64,000 nucleotides of DNA from Maratus speciosus (Eukaryota > Arthropoda > Arachnida > Araneae > Salticidae): NCBI GenBank assembly GCA_963932465.1, contig OZ010794.1, forward strand, positions 446,044,502 through 446,108,501. Direction: 5' to 3'. Of this stretch, positions 31,421 through 44,466 are shown one piece after another. The stretch's first letter is position 1. Each line of letters opens with the position of its first letter. The notes under the pieces are model-generated. The model searched no databases, was not told the origin of the DNA, and saw nothing but the letters and a program-made list of their open reading frames with translations. The translations under genes were made by a program, and so were the position numbers.

Positions 31421-32670
31421 TTTATAAAATAATGTTCTTTTAGTGTTATTGTATCAAAATGGCGTGATTTTTAAAATCGTCTAATTTTATGTTAGGATTT
31501 CCCCTTAAAAGAGTGCCGTTTTATATCTTTTACAGCTAAATCTATTCTTGCACAATTTCTTTTATTTTACATTCTTTGTATCATTTATGGTAAAAAGTCA
31601 TGCCAAAAGGTCAGGAAATAAATATAAATGCTGACATCGATTTCTTGACAGAAAGATTTTTAACCCATTGAAGAAAATAACTTGAAAGTAAATATATTTT
31701 ATCGATTTATACTTTAAGAACGGATGGAAAATATGTTTCGTTTGTTCTGTTTCTATTATGATTATGTTTACAATTTCTTGAGACAAAATAAATCAATATA
31801 AGACTTGTTTTATGTAATATTGACCATTTTTATAGAAAAGTATAGAAATCTATTATTAATAAATTCCAAATTTGGGTTATGTTTCCAATAACCCATTAAA
31901 TCCCATTTCCAATATCCGGTATTAAAAGAGAGTTTTAATCCAAACAAATTGTAATTAATTCTACTATATAACACAGAAAAAACAACGAAATAAGAATTTT
32001 TGTATTTATAAAATAATGATCTTTTAGTTTGATTTTATCAAAATAACTTGATTTTTAAAATAGTTTAATTTTATGTTAGGATTTCCTCTAAAGAAATTAT
32101 ATCTTTATATCTTATTTATATCTTTTACAGCTGAAACTATTTTTCCACAATTTGTTTTTTTTTACATTCTTTGAATCATCTACGGAAAAAAGTTATGCCA
32201 AAAAGCCAGAAAATAAATATAAATGCTGACATTGATTTCTTTACAGAAAGATTTTTAACTCGTTGAAGCAAATAACGTGAAAGTAAATATATTTTATCGA
32301 TTTGTACTTTAAGAACGGACGGAAAATATGTTTCGTTTGTTCTGTTTCTATTATGATTATGTTCACCATTTCTTAAGACAAAATAAATCAATATAAGAAT
32401 GATTTTATATAATATGTATTGAACATTTTTATAGAAAATCCTAGAAATCTACTATTAAAAAACTCGAAATGTCGGTTAAATTTCCAATAACCCGTTAAAT
32501 CCAATTTCCAATAACTGGTATTAAAAGGAGAGATTTAATCCAAACAAATCGTAATTAGTTCCGCTATAAAACACAGTAAAAACAACAAAAGCAGACTTTT
32601 TTTGTAAAATAATGTCCTTTTAGTTTAATTGTACCAAAATGGCGCGATTATTAAAATTGTCTGATTTTAT
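31421..32670 (+). repeat. RepB tandem duplication (~590-bp units)
   Basis: Unit starts (TTTATAAAATAATG and variants) fall at 31421, 32005 and 32601, so two full units and a partial third are present. The units are well matched. Dispersed relatives lie at about 19960-20390 and 27790-28130. No coding frame is shared. Confidence 0.75.
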
Positions 32671-32682
32671 TTTAGAACTAGC

Positions 32683-32788
32683 TGACATGCACGACGTTGC
32701 CCACGCCCGTGATAATAACCATGAGCCACAAATTTGTATAATGTTATATCTTTAATTCCATTTTCGTTCGAGTTTCTCTCTTTTCTAA

Positions 32789-32838
<50 letters not shown>

Positions 32839-33330
32839 GGCTGTCATCTCCGCCACCGTCAATGATTTTGTTTTTTGTGATCAGGGGAGGGGGGGGGGGT
32901 GTTCTTCGCTAATTAAGACAATTACTGCATATGAAAAAATGAAAATTTGTAATATTATAGAGAAATGTTTGATAAACACACTGAAGCAGACCATTTAGAA
33001 ATCGAAGTATTCTTTTAAGACATATTTAATTATAAAATTGATCAAAATCGTTTCGTTAAAAACGCTTTATAGGAGCAAAATCCATACATAGGAATTTAAA
33101 CTTTTTTTCTAAGGTTATACACACTTTAAATTAAAATGTCTGAAATTCAGGCACTTAAGTGTCTGAAACGAAGTGTTTGATTTTCAGACATTTTAAAATG
33201 TCTTAATTTTTTCAGACACTTTTTGCGTCTGAATCGCATCCATTTTTGTAAGCATCATACGTAGCCATGTTTCACCACGTTGAATCCTGGAAAAATATTT
33301 GGCTATGGTCGTACCCCTTCTACCCCCATA
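32683..33330 (-). mobile_element. Helitron-end fragment and AT-rich flank
   Basis: A|CTAGCTGACATGCACGACG at 32683 matches the 3' end (reverse strand) of the Helitron family at 33787-36098 and 54291-55332. Its TC end is not found before the hAT-like element, so it is truncated. An (AAT)n tract lies at 32787-32836 and a G-run near 32884-32899. Confidence 0.5.
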
Positions 33331-33642
33331 CAGCCTGATTTCTTTGGTGCTCCCAATTTTGGTATGAAATTTTCGTTAAGCTGATAATTTAAATCTTTTA
33401 GGACATTGTACTAATTATAATCAATATTTTTAACTTCAGGAGTAGAACAAGATTAAAAACAAAAAATATTTATCTAAATATTAGATTTTTTTTTTTTTGG
33501 GGGGGGGTTAAAAATCTTATTTTACTTTAAAAGTTCAAAATATTGATTATAATCAGCACAATTTTGAAAAAGATTTAAAATATAAGCTTTACAAATATTG
33601 CACATCAAATTTGGAGGCGCTACAATCGTAGGGGAACGGGAC
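33331..33642. repeat. RepD copy interrupted by the hAT-like element
   Basis: CTTTAAAAGTTCAAAATATTG, TATAATCAGCACAATTTTGA and GCTTTACAAATATTGCACA match the ~305-bp RepD units at about 38573-39170. The last eight bases (AACGGGAC, 33635-33642) are one copy of the target duplication of the following element. Confidence 0.55.
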
Positions 33643-33743
33643 CAGTGGCGTAGCTACATATTCAGCGCCCTGGAGCAAGCAAAGTTTGTGCGCCCTCTTG
33701 TCTCTCAAAAAAGTTCTGCGTAATTTTGTTTGGAAGTTACATA

Positions 33744-33785
<42 letters not shown>

Positions 33786-33786
33786 A

Positions 33787-36098
33787 CTAGCTGGTTATAA
33801 TAACGTAAACAAAAATCAAGTTTGTATGATTTTATATATTCATAAGTAATTCAAATAAACATGGTTTTAGGGGTCGCCCACTGCCTTCGGCAGCGTCTAG
33901 TGTGTTCCCGACAAACCTCTTTCAGAACGAAACTGTGGCCTGGGTCCCCGCTACTAAAGGCAGTGTATGCCAGGAGTATTCCGTACGCGACGGAAACAAT
34001 CGAAAATTGAATGAATAAACCCCGTAGTAATCGAGCCCATAGAACCCGAGATAAGAATGCGAGTCATGGCAGTGGAACTATAATCTTTAAAACAATCGTA
34101 ATCTAAGTTGAATGGACCAATTTCCGTTGAAATAGAGCCCATAACAGCTGAGAAAAGAATGCGCCGTTAATGTTCGAAAATGGTGGTAACAGAAGTCTAA
34201 GATTAACTTTCACAATGCAGAAAGTAGCTGAATAGTAAGCTAATCTTAATTATCCATTTACCGTTGAAATCGGACATATTGAACCCGAGAAAAGAATGCA
34301 CCATTAATGTTCGAAAATGTTAGTAAATGAAGTCTAAGACAAATTTTCATAATACAGACTGAATCGTAAAATAGCTGAATCGTAATCTAGGTTGAATTAA
34401 CCAATTCCCGTTGAAATCGGCCCCCTAGAATTGGAGGAAAGAATGCACCCCGAAGCAGTGGAAGGTGCTTGTTGACGAATTTAACGAATTACCTTTAACA
34501 TTCGGAGGAAATCCCATCCCTCTACAGTTAACCACTTACCTTTAACAGTAGCGCGAATTTTAATTCACGGCTGTAGTGAGTAAACGTAAGTTGATGCCGT
34601 AAAAGAAGATTAATATTCGAAAAAGGTGGTAGCTGGAGTAAAAGAAATTTTTTAGTGGTTTCTAAAGTAGAAAGAGGACCATAGAACTATGCTAAAGAAA
34701 ATTGCAAGACTATCGGATAATTTTTAATGAAACTGCACCAAGGACCCTAAGAAGGCGATTAATATTCAACATTGGTGGTAGCTGAAGTGTGAGTAATTTT
34801 TTTGTTATTCATGTAGTAGCTGGAGGACCTAAGAAATAGTTAGGGAAAAAATCCTAGTGAATCGGACCATTTTTATAGGGGACCAAAAGGAGCTTATTGA
34901 TAATTAAGAGCAAGGCCTAAGATGAAAACACGATAAAAGGCCCTAGTACTTAGCGCTTTAGATTTTCAATTAGTCGAAATTAAGTATAGGGTATAAGTAT
35001 TAATCATTGGAAAAAAATTTTAAAGAAATGCTTTAAAAAAGAGCTCTAGAATCCCAATAAAAATATGAAGGTGTTGGCTCGGGGAGAGAAGGCCAAGACT
35101 CAATTTTGAAGTTATGCAATGAGAATGTAACAGAATTAGTGGGTGAAAAATGCATGGCGCACAAAAGTTACCCTAGGGGGCCGGTATCTGAACTGAAATG
35201 TAGAAATGAAAAAAAAGCCAAATGGAAAAAGAGCCCCAAAAACGAAGGACGGGTTAAAAGGGGCGATTTATTAACAATTTAGGGCACAAAAACTTCAAGT
35301 GGCCTTGTACCAAGCCCCAGCGGTCCAGGATCTCAACTGGAATGTAGCTGGGCAAGGGCCCCAAGAAGGCGATTAATTTTCAAATTTGGTGGTAGCTGAA
35401 GTCTAAAAAAATTTTATGCTGTTCGTGTAGTAGCTGGATTTCCTATCATGTTGTTGCAAAAAATGTTAGTGAATCAGACCATTTTTAAGGGAGATATAAT
35501 AGGAGGTCCAAAAGGGGCCAACTAATAGTTGAGAGCAGGGCCCTAAGATGGAAACATGTTAAAAGGTTCTAGTACTTAGCGCTTTAGATCTCTTTAAGTC
35601 GAAATTAAGCATAGGGTATTTATTATTCATTCGAATAAAATCTTAAAGAAGCGCGAAAAAAAAATGGGGAAAATTCTTTAAAAAGGGCACTAAGTGCCCA
35701 ATAAAAATATGAGGGTGCTGGCCCAGGGAGAGGAGTCCAAGTCTCAGTTTTAAAGTTATGCATTGAGAGGTTGACAATATTAGGGTGTGAAAAATGCATG
35801 GCGCATAAAAATTTCAAGGTGTCTAGTGTCTTAACTGGAATGTAGAAACGGAGAATAATTAAATGGGAAAAGACCCCCAAAACGCAGAAGATCGGATAAA
35901 AAGGGGGAAAGTTCTGAGCAATCCAGGGCATACAAACTGAAAGGGGCTAAGGGCGCCGGTCATAAAAAATGTTAAAATCTGAGCTCCAGGTGTATGGACT
36001 GTCTTTGGACTACCCTCATCCAAATTTTCCGACTTCTACGTGCAATATATTTCACTAGCCAACAGACCCACAGCGAAACTTCCTTTTATTAGTATAGA
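33787..36098 (-). mobile_element. Helitron with tandem interior, nested in the hAT-like element
   Basis: On the minus strand it runs from TCTATACTAATAAAAGGAAG (ending at 36098) to CTAG at 33787, with A at 33786. Inside, two ~626-bp units (landmark TAAAAGG..CTAGTACTTAGCGC at 34934 and 35560) and a set of ~170-bp units (AGAATGC.CC.TTAATGTTCGA, 34040-34440) form tandem blocks. There is no RepHel protein, so it is non-autonomous. Confidence 0.7.
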
Positions 36099-38150
36099 CT
36101 AGCTGATCTACCCGGTGTTGCCCGGGCCCATGATAATATTCTTAAATGAACCTGAAATTTTTATGATTTTATTTCTTAAGGCTCTTAAATCCAAAGGGGC
36201 AATTTTATGAGATGTATTTTAATTAATTTTTGCTCGAGAACTGGCATGTGTTGCTATTCAGAAACTTTGTAATCGAAAGACGTTTTCCGGATTTTTTGTA
36301 AACACAATAGATCTTACTGAAAACATTGTCAAAGATGGCGTTTTCAACGGAATTTCCCGACGAAAGCAGAAAAAACAGTCAACGAAGGGAAAAAAGGAGT
36401 CTTGTCATATATCTTTAACACGATTTTGTCTGAAGTACGAGCTCGATAACTGTGTGAAAAATCGGTTAAAAATTAAAAAACAAAAAAAAAACAAAAAAAA
36501 CAAAAAAAAAACAGTCCTGTTCTAACGTATATACAAAATAGCTGACCGTCGTTCTGATTATCACATTTATAGACAATATTGAAACTGTCCCGTTTTCATA
36601 TTAAAATGTGATTTTTAACAAAAAAGAATGATTGAATTACATTTTCTTCGCCGAAAGTATTCTTTAAATACTTTTGCACATCAAGCGCAAAAATCAATAT
36701 AATACACATATATATAGGGGAAATTACAATCACAGCATTGTACGAATACACGAAGCCTACACATTTCAAACAAATACTTCATAAATGATTTTACAAAAAA
36801 CTAAATAAAATAAAATACGTATATGTATATTTAAAGAGAGGCCGCGCTGTTTGGTACCAGACAGGCTGAGAATTCATGGGGCAGACGATGTCGCTATTGG
36901 TCACAAAGAAAATTACAGAATATATACATTAGGTTTTAAAAGATTTAAATGGTCTCTGAAGCAAAGAAATTTTCAAGAAAAAAAATCAATTCTTCTGCCT
37001 TGCAAAGATAAATAAAAATCATTAATAAAAAATGATTCAAAAAAGTTATTTTTTTTAAATTATTAAATGATTTAAGACTTTTCATATGTAATACGTATAG
37101 CAAATTTTAAAACTATTAGCTTCACCTAAGGGAGGGAGCAGCTTTACCTGGTTTAGGGAGCACAGACTGCAGGTCGGTTGCCCGGCGGGCCAGTCTGCCT
37201 TATTTAATCCTAAAATTATGCGATTAAATAAGGTTTAATGCGGAAAAATACTGTTACCAAAAAGTGGTGTAATTTTGCATAGGCTATAATCAGGCCCTAA
37301 GGAACACTGAATTGGGTACTTAACTTTTTCTCTCTTTTTGAAGCTTATCGATTCTGCATTTGACATTTGCAATATTTTCAAAATCTCAAAAACAATACTC
37401 GCAAAATTTAAGTTGCTGCTTACCCTTACCCCCTCCCCCGCCCCGTCTAAATTTTGTCGCCGTGAGCTGATGTGGATTATGTTTAAATCCAGCTCTTATT
37501 ATTATTTTGTAATCTGTATTAATGCATGTTTAGTTTCCACAAAACAAACAAACAAACAACAACAAAAAAAAACCCTTCAAAATTTTCGTTTGCTTGGATT
37601 TTATCTGTAAAATGGTTAATAATTTTCTTCAACTTGTCAGGCTATTTTTTTTTTCAAATCGTAAAATAATTATCGTAAATTACTACTGTTGTTACATCGT
37701 ACATATGGGTTTCTCAGCGGTGAATTCTTTGGCTACCATTATTTACGCACTGTAATCATCATGATAAATTTCTAAAACATTTTTAATAGAAATGTACCAG
37801 AAAGATTATTTTTTGGAAATAGCGGTAGCCAGTAAAGTGACCGATGAGAGCCCTGTTAAATAAGTTTTGATTACTTTAAAATCTGAAGATCTTCAACGGT
37901 CGTCTGCAGAAAAGTTACAGAAAATAATCAGGCATGCTGAAACGCTGTTTGAGAAGTTACTTGAGGCTGCAATATGGTATGAATTAAAATTAAAACTTCC
38001 TAAATAGAAGTCATTTCTTTCAACTATGTATGAAAACATATTTTAAATCGAAATAGTTGAGGTTAAACACAAGGTAAAATATCATAGGAATACGCTGATT
38101 GTAACAAGATTCATCTATAATGTCTGATTAATCATAAAAAAAAATACAAA
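36099..38150 (-). mobile_element. Truncated Helitron and AT-rich remainder
   Basis: CTAGCTGATCTACCCGGTGT at 36099 is another Helitron 3' end on the minus strand. It abuts the TC end of the preceding one, as if inserted at that element's terminal A|T. Its own TC end is missing. The remainder to 38150 has no gene I can support. Confidence 0.5.
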
Positions 38151-38260
38151 TATTTTAAGAAATTTTTAATTCGCTTTTTCTAATTTTGCGCCCTTAGGAT
38201 TCGTGCGCCTGGAGCAGTCTGCTCCAACTGCTCCACGGTAGCTACGCCCCTGGACGGGAC

Positions 38261-38538
38261 ACTGCCCAGTATGTCCATACTTTAATAAAGAAGTTCTTTT
38301 GCAAAAAATGCAACCCTGCAATATGGTTATCTAAATTGAGATGTCTGGTATTCAGGAGTATCTGTTGTGGAGGTTAATGGACATTCTCGAATAGCGGACA
38401 CACTATTTAACGAATACTTTTTTAATCCGCAAGACATACATACTTGTAAATTTTTACCTCACAAAAACAGACATCTCCATTTATCGTACAAATTCCGCGG
38501 TCCCGAAGTGTCCGCTATTAAGGGCTTTCAGGGTACAT

Positions 38539-38572
<34 letters not shown>
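38261..38572. other. Intergenic with (TA)n tract
   Basis: A segment with paired motifs around GTCCGCTATTAAGG near 38511 and GAATAGCGGACA near 38390 (partial inverted repeat) suggests an old miniature element. It is followed by a (TA)n tract at 38541-38570. Confidence 0.4.
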
Positions 38573-38577
<5 letters not shown>

Positions 38578-39170
38578 TTGCCCTACTCTAAAAGCTCAAA
38601 ATATTTATTATACTTGGTTGAATGTCGAAAAATATTTAAAATATCAGATGTACGAAAATTGCAACACCCCCCCCCCCCCCTGGAAAAAATGAAAATTGAT
38701 ATAATTTAAAAATTAGATTTTTAAAAAATTTATATTGTCACATAGGCAATTTTACATATATATCAGATGATAATCACAACAGCTATTTAATTATGAATAA
38801 ATTAAATAAATAAATAAATGTTCTACTTTAATAACATTGAGAGACAAATTACTTCGGTATTTTGTTAAATATATTTGCGTTTTTAATCTTACTCTAAAAG
38901 TTCAAAACTTTCATTATAATCACGGCAAGATTTGAGATGTCAGCTTTACGGAAATTTCATACAAAATCACTCCCCCCCCCCCCTCCCCGAAAAAAAAATG
39001 AAAATCCTTATCTTTTAAAAATTAGATTTAAAAAAACATTATATTGCCACATGGGCACGTTTTTATGCAGAACAGAGGGTAATCACAAAAGCTATTCAAC
39101 TAGCAATAAAAATAAATAAATACATAGTCTATATTAATAGCAAGAAGAAAAAATATCTTACAGTTTCCAA
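38573..39170. repeat. RepD tandem pair (~305-bp units)
   Basis: Two units share TCTTACTCTAAAAGTTCAAAA-like starts, an internal C-run (38655-38670 and 38972-38985) and AATTAGATTT.AAAAAA, TATATTG.CACAT. A third copy is at 33331-33642 across the hAT-like insertion. Confidence 0.65.
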
Positions 39171-39435
39171 ACTTCTTTCGTCTTGAATATATTTAGTAAC
39201 ATCTAACTGTCATTTTTGTATAAGTGCATATAAATAAAGTTATGAAAACCACAATTTTAATTGCAAAATATAGTTATAGCTTTTTACTTTTTCCCATTAT
39301 AAATTTCAAATTACATTTTTTAATTAAAAAAAATAAAAAAAATCATTATTAGAGTCGATTGGAAATCAAATACATATGAATATTTTTACTGGCAGCTTCA
39401 CATAATAGATGAGTAATGCACTTTATTTATCTTTC
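39171..39435. other. No recognisable feature
   Basis: AT-rich sequence only. Confidence 0.4.
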
Positions 39436-40567
39436 TAGGGTTTCGTTCATTTGACGAAACCCTAATCGTCTCACTCCTCTGTCTGTCTGTCTGTCCGTCA
39501 CATAGCCCGTTCTGAGAAACTATAAATGTTAGAGACTTGAAATTTTGGGTACTTATAGCTGAACACCTCACATCAAACAACAAATCATAAAATTTTGAAA
39601 AAGTCGGTAATTAACCGAATTACGGGCTAATCAACTTCTAAAATTAACCAATCAACCTTTTGAGCGCAGCTACGAACGCACCTTCTCCAAATCAGCGGAG
39701 TTTCTCCTAAGGGTTGCCAGTAAAATCAGCGGATGCACGGTAAAATCAGCGGATGCATGGTTACCACGGAGGAAATTAAGCAATAAATGAAGTGGACATT
39801 TAAAAAGCGAAATCGCATCTCCCAAAGTATTGGTCCTACAAATTCGTAAAAGGTATAGAAAGACGCGGAAAAAATTCTACTTTATTTTGGAATAAAGTTC
39901 AAATTTCTGCGTTGGTAATAACGCAAAAAATCCACTAAAAATCGATCGATAAGAATTTAATTTCTGTATTTGAAAAGACAATGAAAACAGATTTCATTTC
40001 AGCAAAAAGCAGGTGTTGTCATCTTTCAGACATATCGGCGCTGGAGAAATTTAAGCAGGGGATATTTTAATGCAAAATTTAAACTTTTTAAATATTAAAT
40101 TGTTTGATTATTTTTTTTTCTTTACTTCCCGACGTAAAAATTTTCGCTGATTTGATACATACCCAGTTTAAACCCCTAGCTTAATTACAAGCTGAGATAT
40201 TAATTATTATTTCATTAATTGGATCATTGCTTTAAAACTTTCCTTTCAACGGGTTTTTTATCTCAGACATGACGACGCACTTGCGGTTTTTATTTTAATA
40301 CGAAATTTAAACTTTTTAAATATTAAATTTTTTGATAAAATTTTTTGACATCCAGACGGGAAATATCTCGCATATTTCATAAATACCCAGTTCAAAGAGC
40401 TAGCTTAATTAGAAGCTGAGATATTAATTATTATTTAATTAGTCTGTTTCATTTCTATATAATGCAAAGATTAAAATGGAGGCGCGTGCTTTTTTAACCA
40501 CGTTTGAAAGGAATATTAAACGAAAACCTTTGTGCGATCTATGATCACACTTACCCACTTGTTTTAA
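39436..40567 (-). mobile_element. RepE element, short form
   Basis: Reverse-strand copy of RepE. The hairpin AGGGTTTCGT/ACGAAACCCT is at 39437-39463 with the GTCTGTCTGTCTGTCC run beside it, and the other end is near 40567 (ACTTGTTTTAAT). It contains an internal ~190-bp duplication (ATACGAAATTTAAACTTTTTAAATATTAAATT-type block at about 40075 and 40305). It lacks the 2.2-kb array present in 23467-26546. Confidence 0.6.
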
Positions 40568-42754
40568 TCTGCGGTTTTATGCTAGGAAGTAAGAAAGCAT
40601 TTGGTGATCTTTCCAAGCTTTTTTTCTTTATTTCCTTGTGGTCGTCGTTTACTGTGAGATAAGTATTAGCCATTGAAACTAAGAACTGCCAATGAATGTA
40701 TAATTTGTAATAAAAGACAGCGTCACGAGTTTAAAAATATGTACTTCTTGAATTAGTGGGGTTGTTTTCGAACAGGTTCAAAACTAATTGAATTTCATGC
40801 AACATTTTGTTTAGTACAATAAATAAAATCATAAAAGACACTAATTTTAGTATTATAAAGAAATTATGGCAATTGCTTCAATCGCTGTTTGCAAGAGGTA
40901 AGAAAAATTCCTTGATTTGAAATTTTAAAAACTAACACAGTGAGGAAGAAAGACTTGCATCATTTTAGAAGGAAATCCCATAATATATCCGGCTAGCCAT
41001 ATTTAAAGAATGAAATGTTTCATCCTCAAAACATAACCCGCCAGACAAAAGTTTCTTTTATCTACCAGCTTTTACAGGACGAAAACGAATAACTAGCATA
41101 TTATTGATATAAATTAATACAAATTAACACTAAGTCCATTGCACACGCTTTGTAGAGTTCCCATGTGTAATTTTCAAGTATTGTTTACTTCCATGTCTAT
41201 CAAGCCCTTATTTCGACGACAGCTTACAAGATACATCTGGTGTCAAGCACACACGTCAGGTGTATGTATTTAATTTATAAACAAACTAAGTGAATACGAA
41301 TTAAAATTACAGAACTTCACATTCCGTAAAAAACGAATTAAAATATACGCGTACATAAAAACAAAAAACGTTGTAATTCAAACTGAAAGTTTGAATGCCA
41401 AACGTGTACAACGTATACCAAATTCGAACGAAAGACATCGAAAACGCATGCGCAATTGAGAGTGCCCCCTGGTGGTTATTGCGTCGGAAGAATCAAAAAG
41501 GTCTTAAATTAATACACGTTTGAAGCAACGGAATGTTTTAAAATAAGACGTTTGCGGCTATTTTAGACACTATTCTCAGTTCGTTAACACCACGATCATA
41601 GTAAGATACTTATGTATCTTATATTAAGACATCTATAATGTATTAATTTTCAGATAAAGACATATAAGTGTCTAAAATTGTTTTCAGTCACACATGTGTC
41701 TAAATTTAAGACGCCTCTATTTGCAGTGCATCAGAAGCTCGCGGTGTGCAGACTGCATTTATTTTTTAATTTGACTCATTTTTTGAATATTTCTTTTCAA
41801 TTTAAAATTCAAACTTTCAGCATTCCAAGAGATAATTTTTACATATTTTAGAAAAGATTATTACTTTAAATTCTTGCCAATAGTAAAAACAGCGCAAAAA
41901 TATATTTCCTTTAAATTAAAAATTTATTTACACGTGACTATTATAAACATAAAAAAAAAAACATTCAAATTAGATTTAAATGATTATGAATTAAAAGAAG
42001 GAAATATTAAAAATTGTTTTTAAGCTCGAATATTTAAAAAGAAAGAAAATTTTAAAATAATGAATTCATTATGTGTGTTAAAAACAGTAAATAGGGAGAA
42101 ATTTCGTCATATTTAAAATGGCCAAATAATAACATAGCCAAACAGTTTAAATTAAAAAATATATTTACACGGGACATTTATTTCATATTTCGAGATGATC
42201 TTTTTAACTATTGTTGCCAATTCTGTGACAACGCAGATAATAATATTTCCTTTCTAACAATAAAAAAATTTTCATGTGAATATTAAAAAGAGAAAGAAAA
42301 CTTTGGTGAAGCTAACGTCAGATTTACAACGAAACATTTCAAATGTCTTATTTAAAAAAAAATAATAATAATAAAATATATATATAAATAAATATATATA
42401 TATATATATAGCGTTGTTAAAAAATTCCTGGAGGCAAAGACACTGTTGACTTAGTTCATTTTATATTATCTAATTTTCAAATGTTTAATTAATCTTATTT
42501 AATCAAACACGAAAACAGGTATTAACAGCAGATGATTTGGCATTAAAACAACCTGTCAGAAGAAGGGAAATTAGTGGAAAACCGTTTACAGAGAGATCGA
42601 TCGATACTAGTTTTTTAATTATAATTCAATCTTCCGTAATCTTTTTAAAGCAGATCAAATTAGCGTGTTTTTAGGGTCTGAAAATGGTTAGCGAGCGTAG
42701 CTGGTAAGTATGTCAGAGACCCCTAGTCTATCTATACTAATCTATACTAATCTA
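40568..42754. other. Longest repeat-poor interval; no gene found
   Basis: AT-rich DNA with scattered short motifs (AGACA.TTAAGTGTCT-like palindromes at 41600-41710, also near 33130-33230). A (TA)n tract lies at 42375-42410. No frame longer than about 60 codons or with family motifs was seen. Just before 42755, partial TCTATACTAA units are repeated. Confidence 0.45.
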
Positions 42755-42779
42755 TCTATACTAATATTATAAAGAGGTA

Positions 42780-43414
42780 AAAATTGTTTATTTGTAGGAG
42801 GTAAGCTCTGGAACTACCGAACCGATTCCAAAAGTAATGGTATCAAAATGATGGTGTTAGACCAACTTAGAACATAGGCTATATCTTATGTCCGTGCCAC
42901 TGGCCAAAAGGGGATGCAGGAGCAAAAAACGTTCTAAAAGTGCTATTTTTGTGCTACTGAAGGGTCTAGAAACATGAAATTTGGAATGGTAGTTACTCAT
43001 AAGATACTAATGATCTCTAAGGACATTTCCTTAAAAAATCGAAAAGCGTTCTAAAAAACGTTCTAAATGGCGATTTTTACGTAGTTTCAGTAAGTACCAA
43101 ACCGATTTCAAAAATAATGGTGTCAAAATGATGGTGACAAACCTTGCTCCAATATAGGCTACATTTTATGTCGGTGACACTACCCCTAAAGGGGGTACAG
43201 CAGCAAAAAATAAAAAACGTTCGAAATTGCGATTTTTGTGTTCCTGAAGGGCCCAGATACATGGAATTTGGAATGGTAGTTACATATCAGATATAAATGA
43301 TCTCAAAGAACATTTCTTAAAATATTCGAAATTTAAAAGGGGTGAAAATACGCGAAAGGTGTTCTAAAAAACGTTCTAAATGGCGACTTCTAAGCAATCT
43401 CAGAAAGTACCCAA
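42780..43414 (+). repeat. Helitron ~305-bp tandem units, left of copia
   Basis: Units share ACCGAACCGATTTCAAAA.TAATGG, CA.CCTTGCTC.AACATAGGCT, GCAAAAAACGTTCTAAATTGCG and AAGGGGTGAAAAT..GCGAAA. Landmarks lie near 42820, 43090 and 43405. The third unit is interrupted by copia. Confidence 0.75.
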
Positions 43415-43419
43415 CCTAT
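43415..43419. repeat. copia target-site duplication, left (CCTAT)
   Basis: CCTAT before the 5' LTR and CTTAT after the 3' LTR (51852-51856) differ at one base. Joining the flanks gives the Helitron unit sequence ACCCAACCTATTTCAAAAG, matching sister units. Confidence 0.75.
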
Positions 43420-44461
43420 TGTTAGGAAATATTAACAAGCCCATTTCCCAGTTCTCAATGCCTCTAATTGTATTCAATAGTACATTAACCCTGGTAGTAT
43501 AATTTACAGTTCTTTATTTATAAACTTTATTTTTTTTTTTAAGATCATTTCATTTAAATAGTATAAGTATAAAGTATTCTGTATTTAAAAGTATTCGGAA
43601 ATTAAACTCACCTTTTATCTTGCGTTCATTCTTTTAATCCTTTAGTTATTTATTCAGCTTTACGTTTCTTTAGTTACAGTTCATTGATAACGCCGTATCT
43701 TTATTTTTACAACTTCAGATGTTTACGTTTTCCACGCGACATAGTAGAATTTACGAGAGCGTATGACGTGGTGTATTTTTCTCCCGACAGATGGCGGGAA
43801 CGGATTTATGAATGAATTAGTTGACGTAGTTCGTCACCGGCAAATCACCATCTCGTAGATCATTCTGGAGAGTGGGCGTGTCGACACGTGCCGTTCCAGC
43901 TGCTGTATTTAAAGGGGTTATTTGGAAGGAAATGTTACTTACTTGTTTTATTTACCAATGCTCTCGATACGAGAATTGCTTTGAGCATTCTCGGGATGCT
44001 GTATTTGATCTTGTGGTAAACATTTAAAATCATGCGGCTTATTTTTATTTTTGTTTTATTTTTAAAATCATCTTTTAAAGTTACGATATTTAATCTTTTC
44101 TGTTCTTCATGGCTTCTGAGTTAAAGTATTTAAATGGCTGTTTTGATTTAAAGTGATTCATTGTTTATTCATCAACATTTGGTTTATTTTTAAGACTGTT
44201 TTTATCAAGATATTGTTACTGTGAACTTTGGATCTTAATAAAAGAAGTTTAAGCCTGGAGCTTTATCTCACCTGTCAATTTACTTCATCCACTTTTAACA
44301 TTTCTTCATTCAACGTACTTCATTATTTTTCTCATTTGCATATTTTAGAAATCCATCCTCGGATCTACTTTCACTGTTGAACTCTGCTTTATCAACATAA
44401 TTTTTAATCAGTGTTACAAGTATAAGATGTTGGGGAATTGGTATAGTGCTGATCCCTAACA
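43420..44461 (+). repeat. copia 5' LTR (1,042 bp)
   Basis: Starts TGTTAGG and ends CCTAACA. A TATA-like TATTTAAAG lies at 43906-43914 and AATAAA at 44237-44242, placing promoter and polyadenylation signals in the expected order. Confidence 0.93.
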
Positions 44462-44466
44462 GTTTT

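Larger units (their letters stand above)
33643..38252. mobile_element. hAT-like 4.6-kb element carrying nested Helitrons
   Basis: The ends CAGTGGCGTAGCTAC and GTAGCTACGCCCCTG are inverted with one mismatch and resemble hAT termini. Flanking octamers AACGGGAC (33635-33642) and GACGGGAC (38253-38260) match at seven of eight bases, the hAT target size. No transposase frame is visible. The interior is largely one complete Helitron (33787-36098), a truncated one from 36099, and AT-rich DNA (37300-38150). Confidence 0.65.

Noticed and set aside
40851..40897. Small exon: TTTTAG acceptor, ATG and AAGAG/GTAAG donor
   Set aside because: Only about 10 codons, no partner exon, and such signals are expected by chance in AT-rich DNA.
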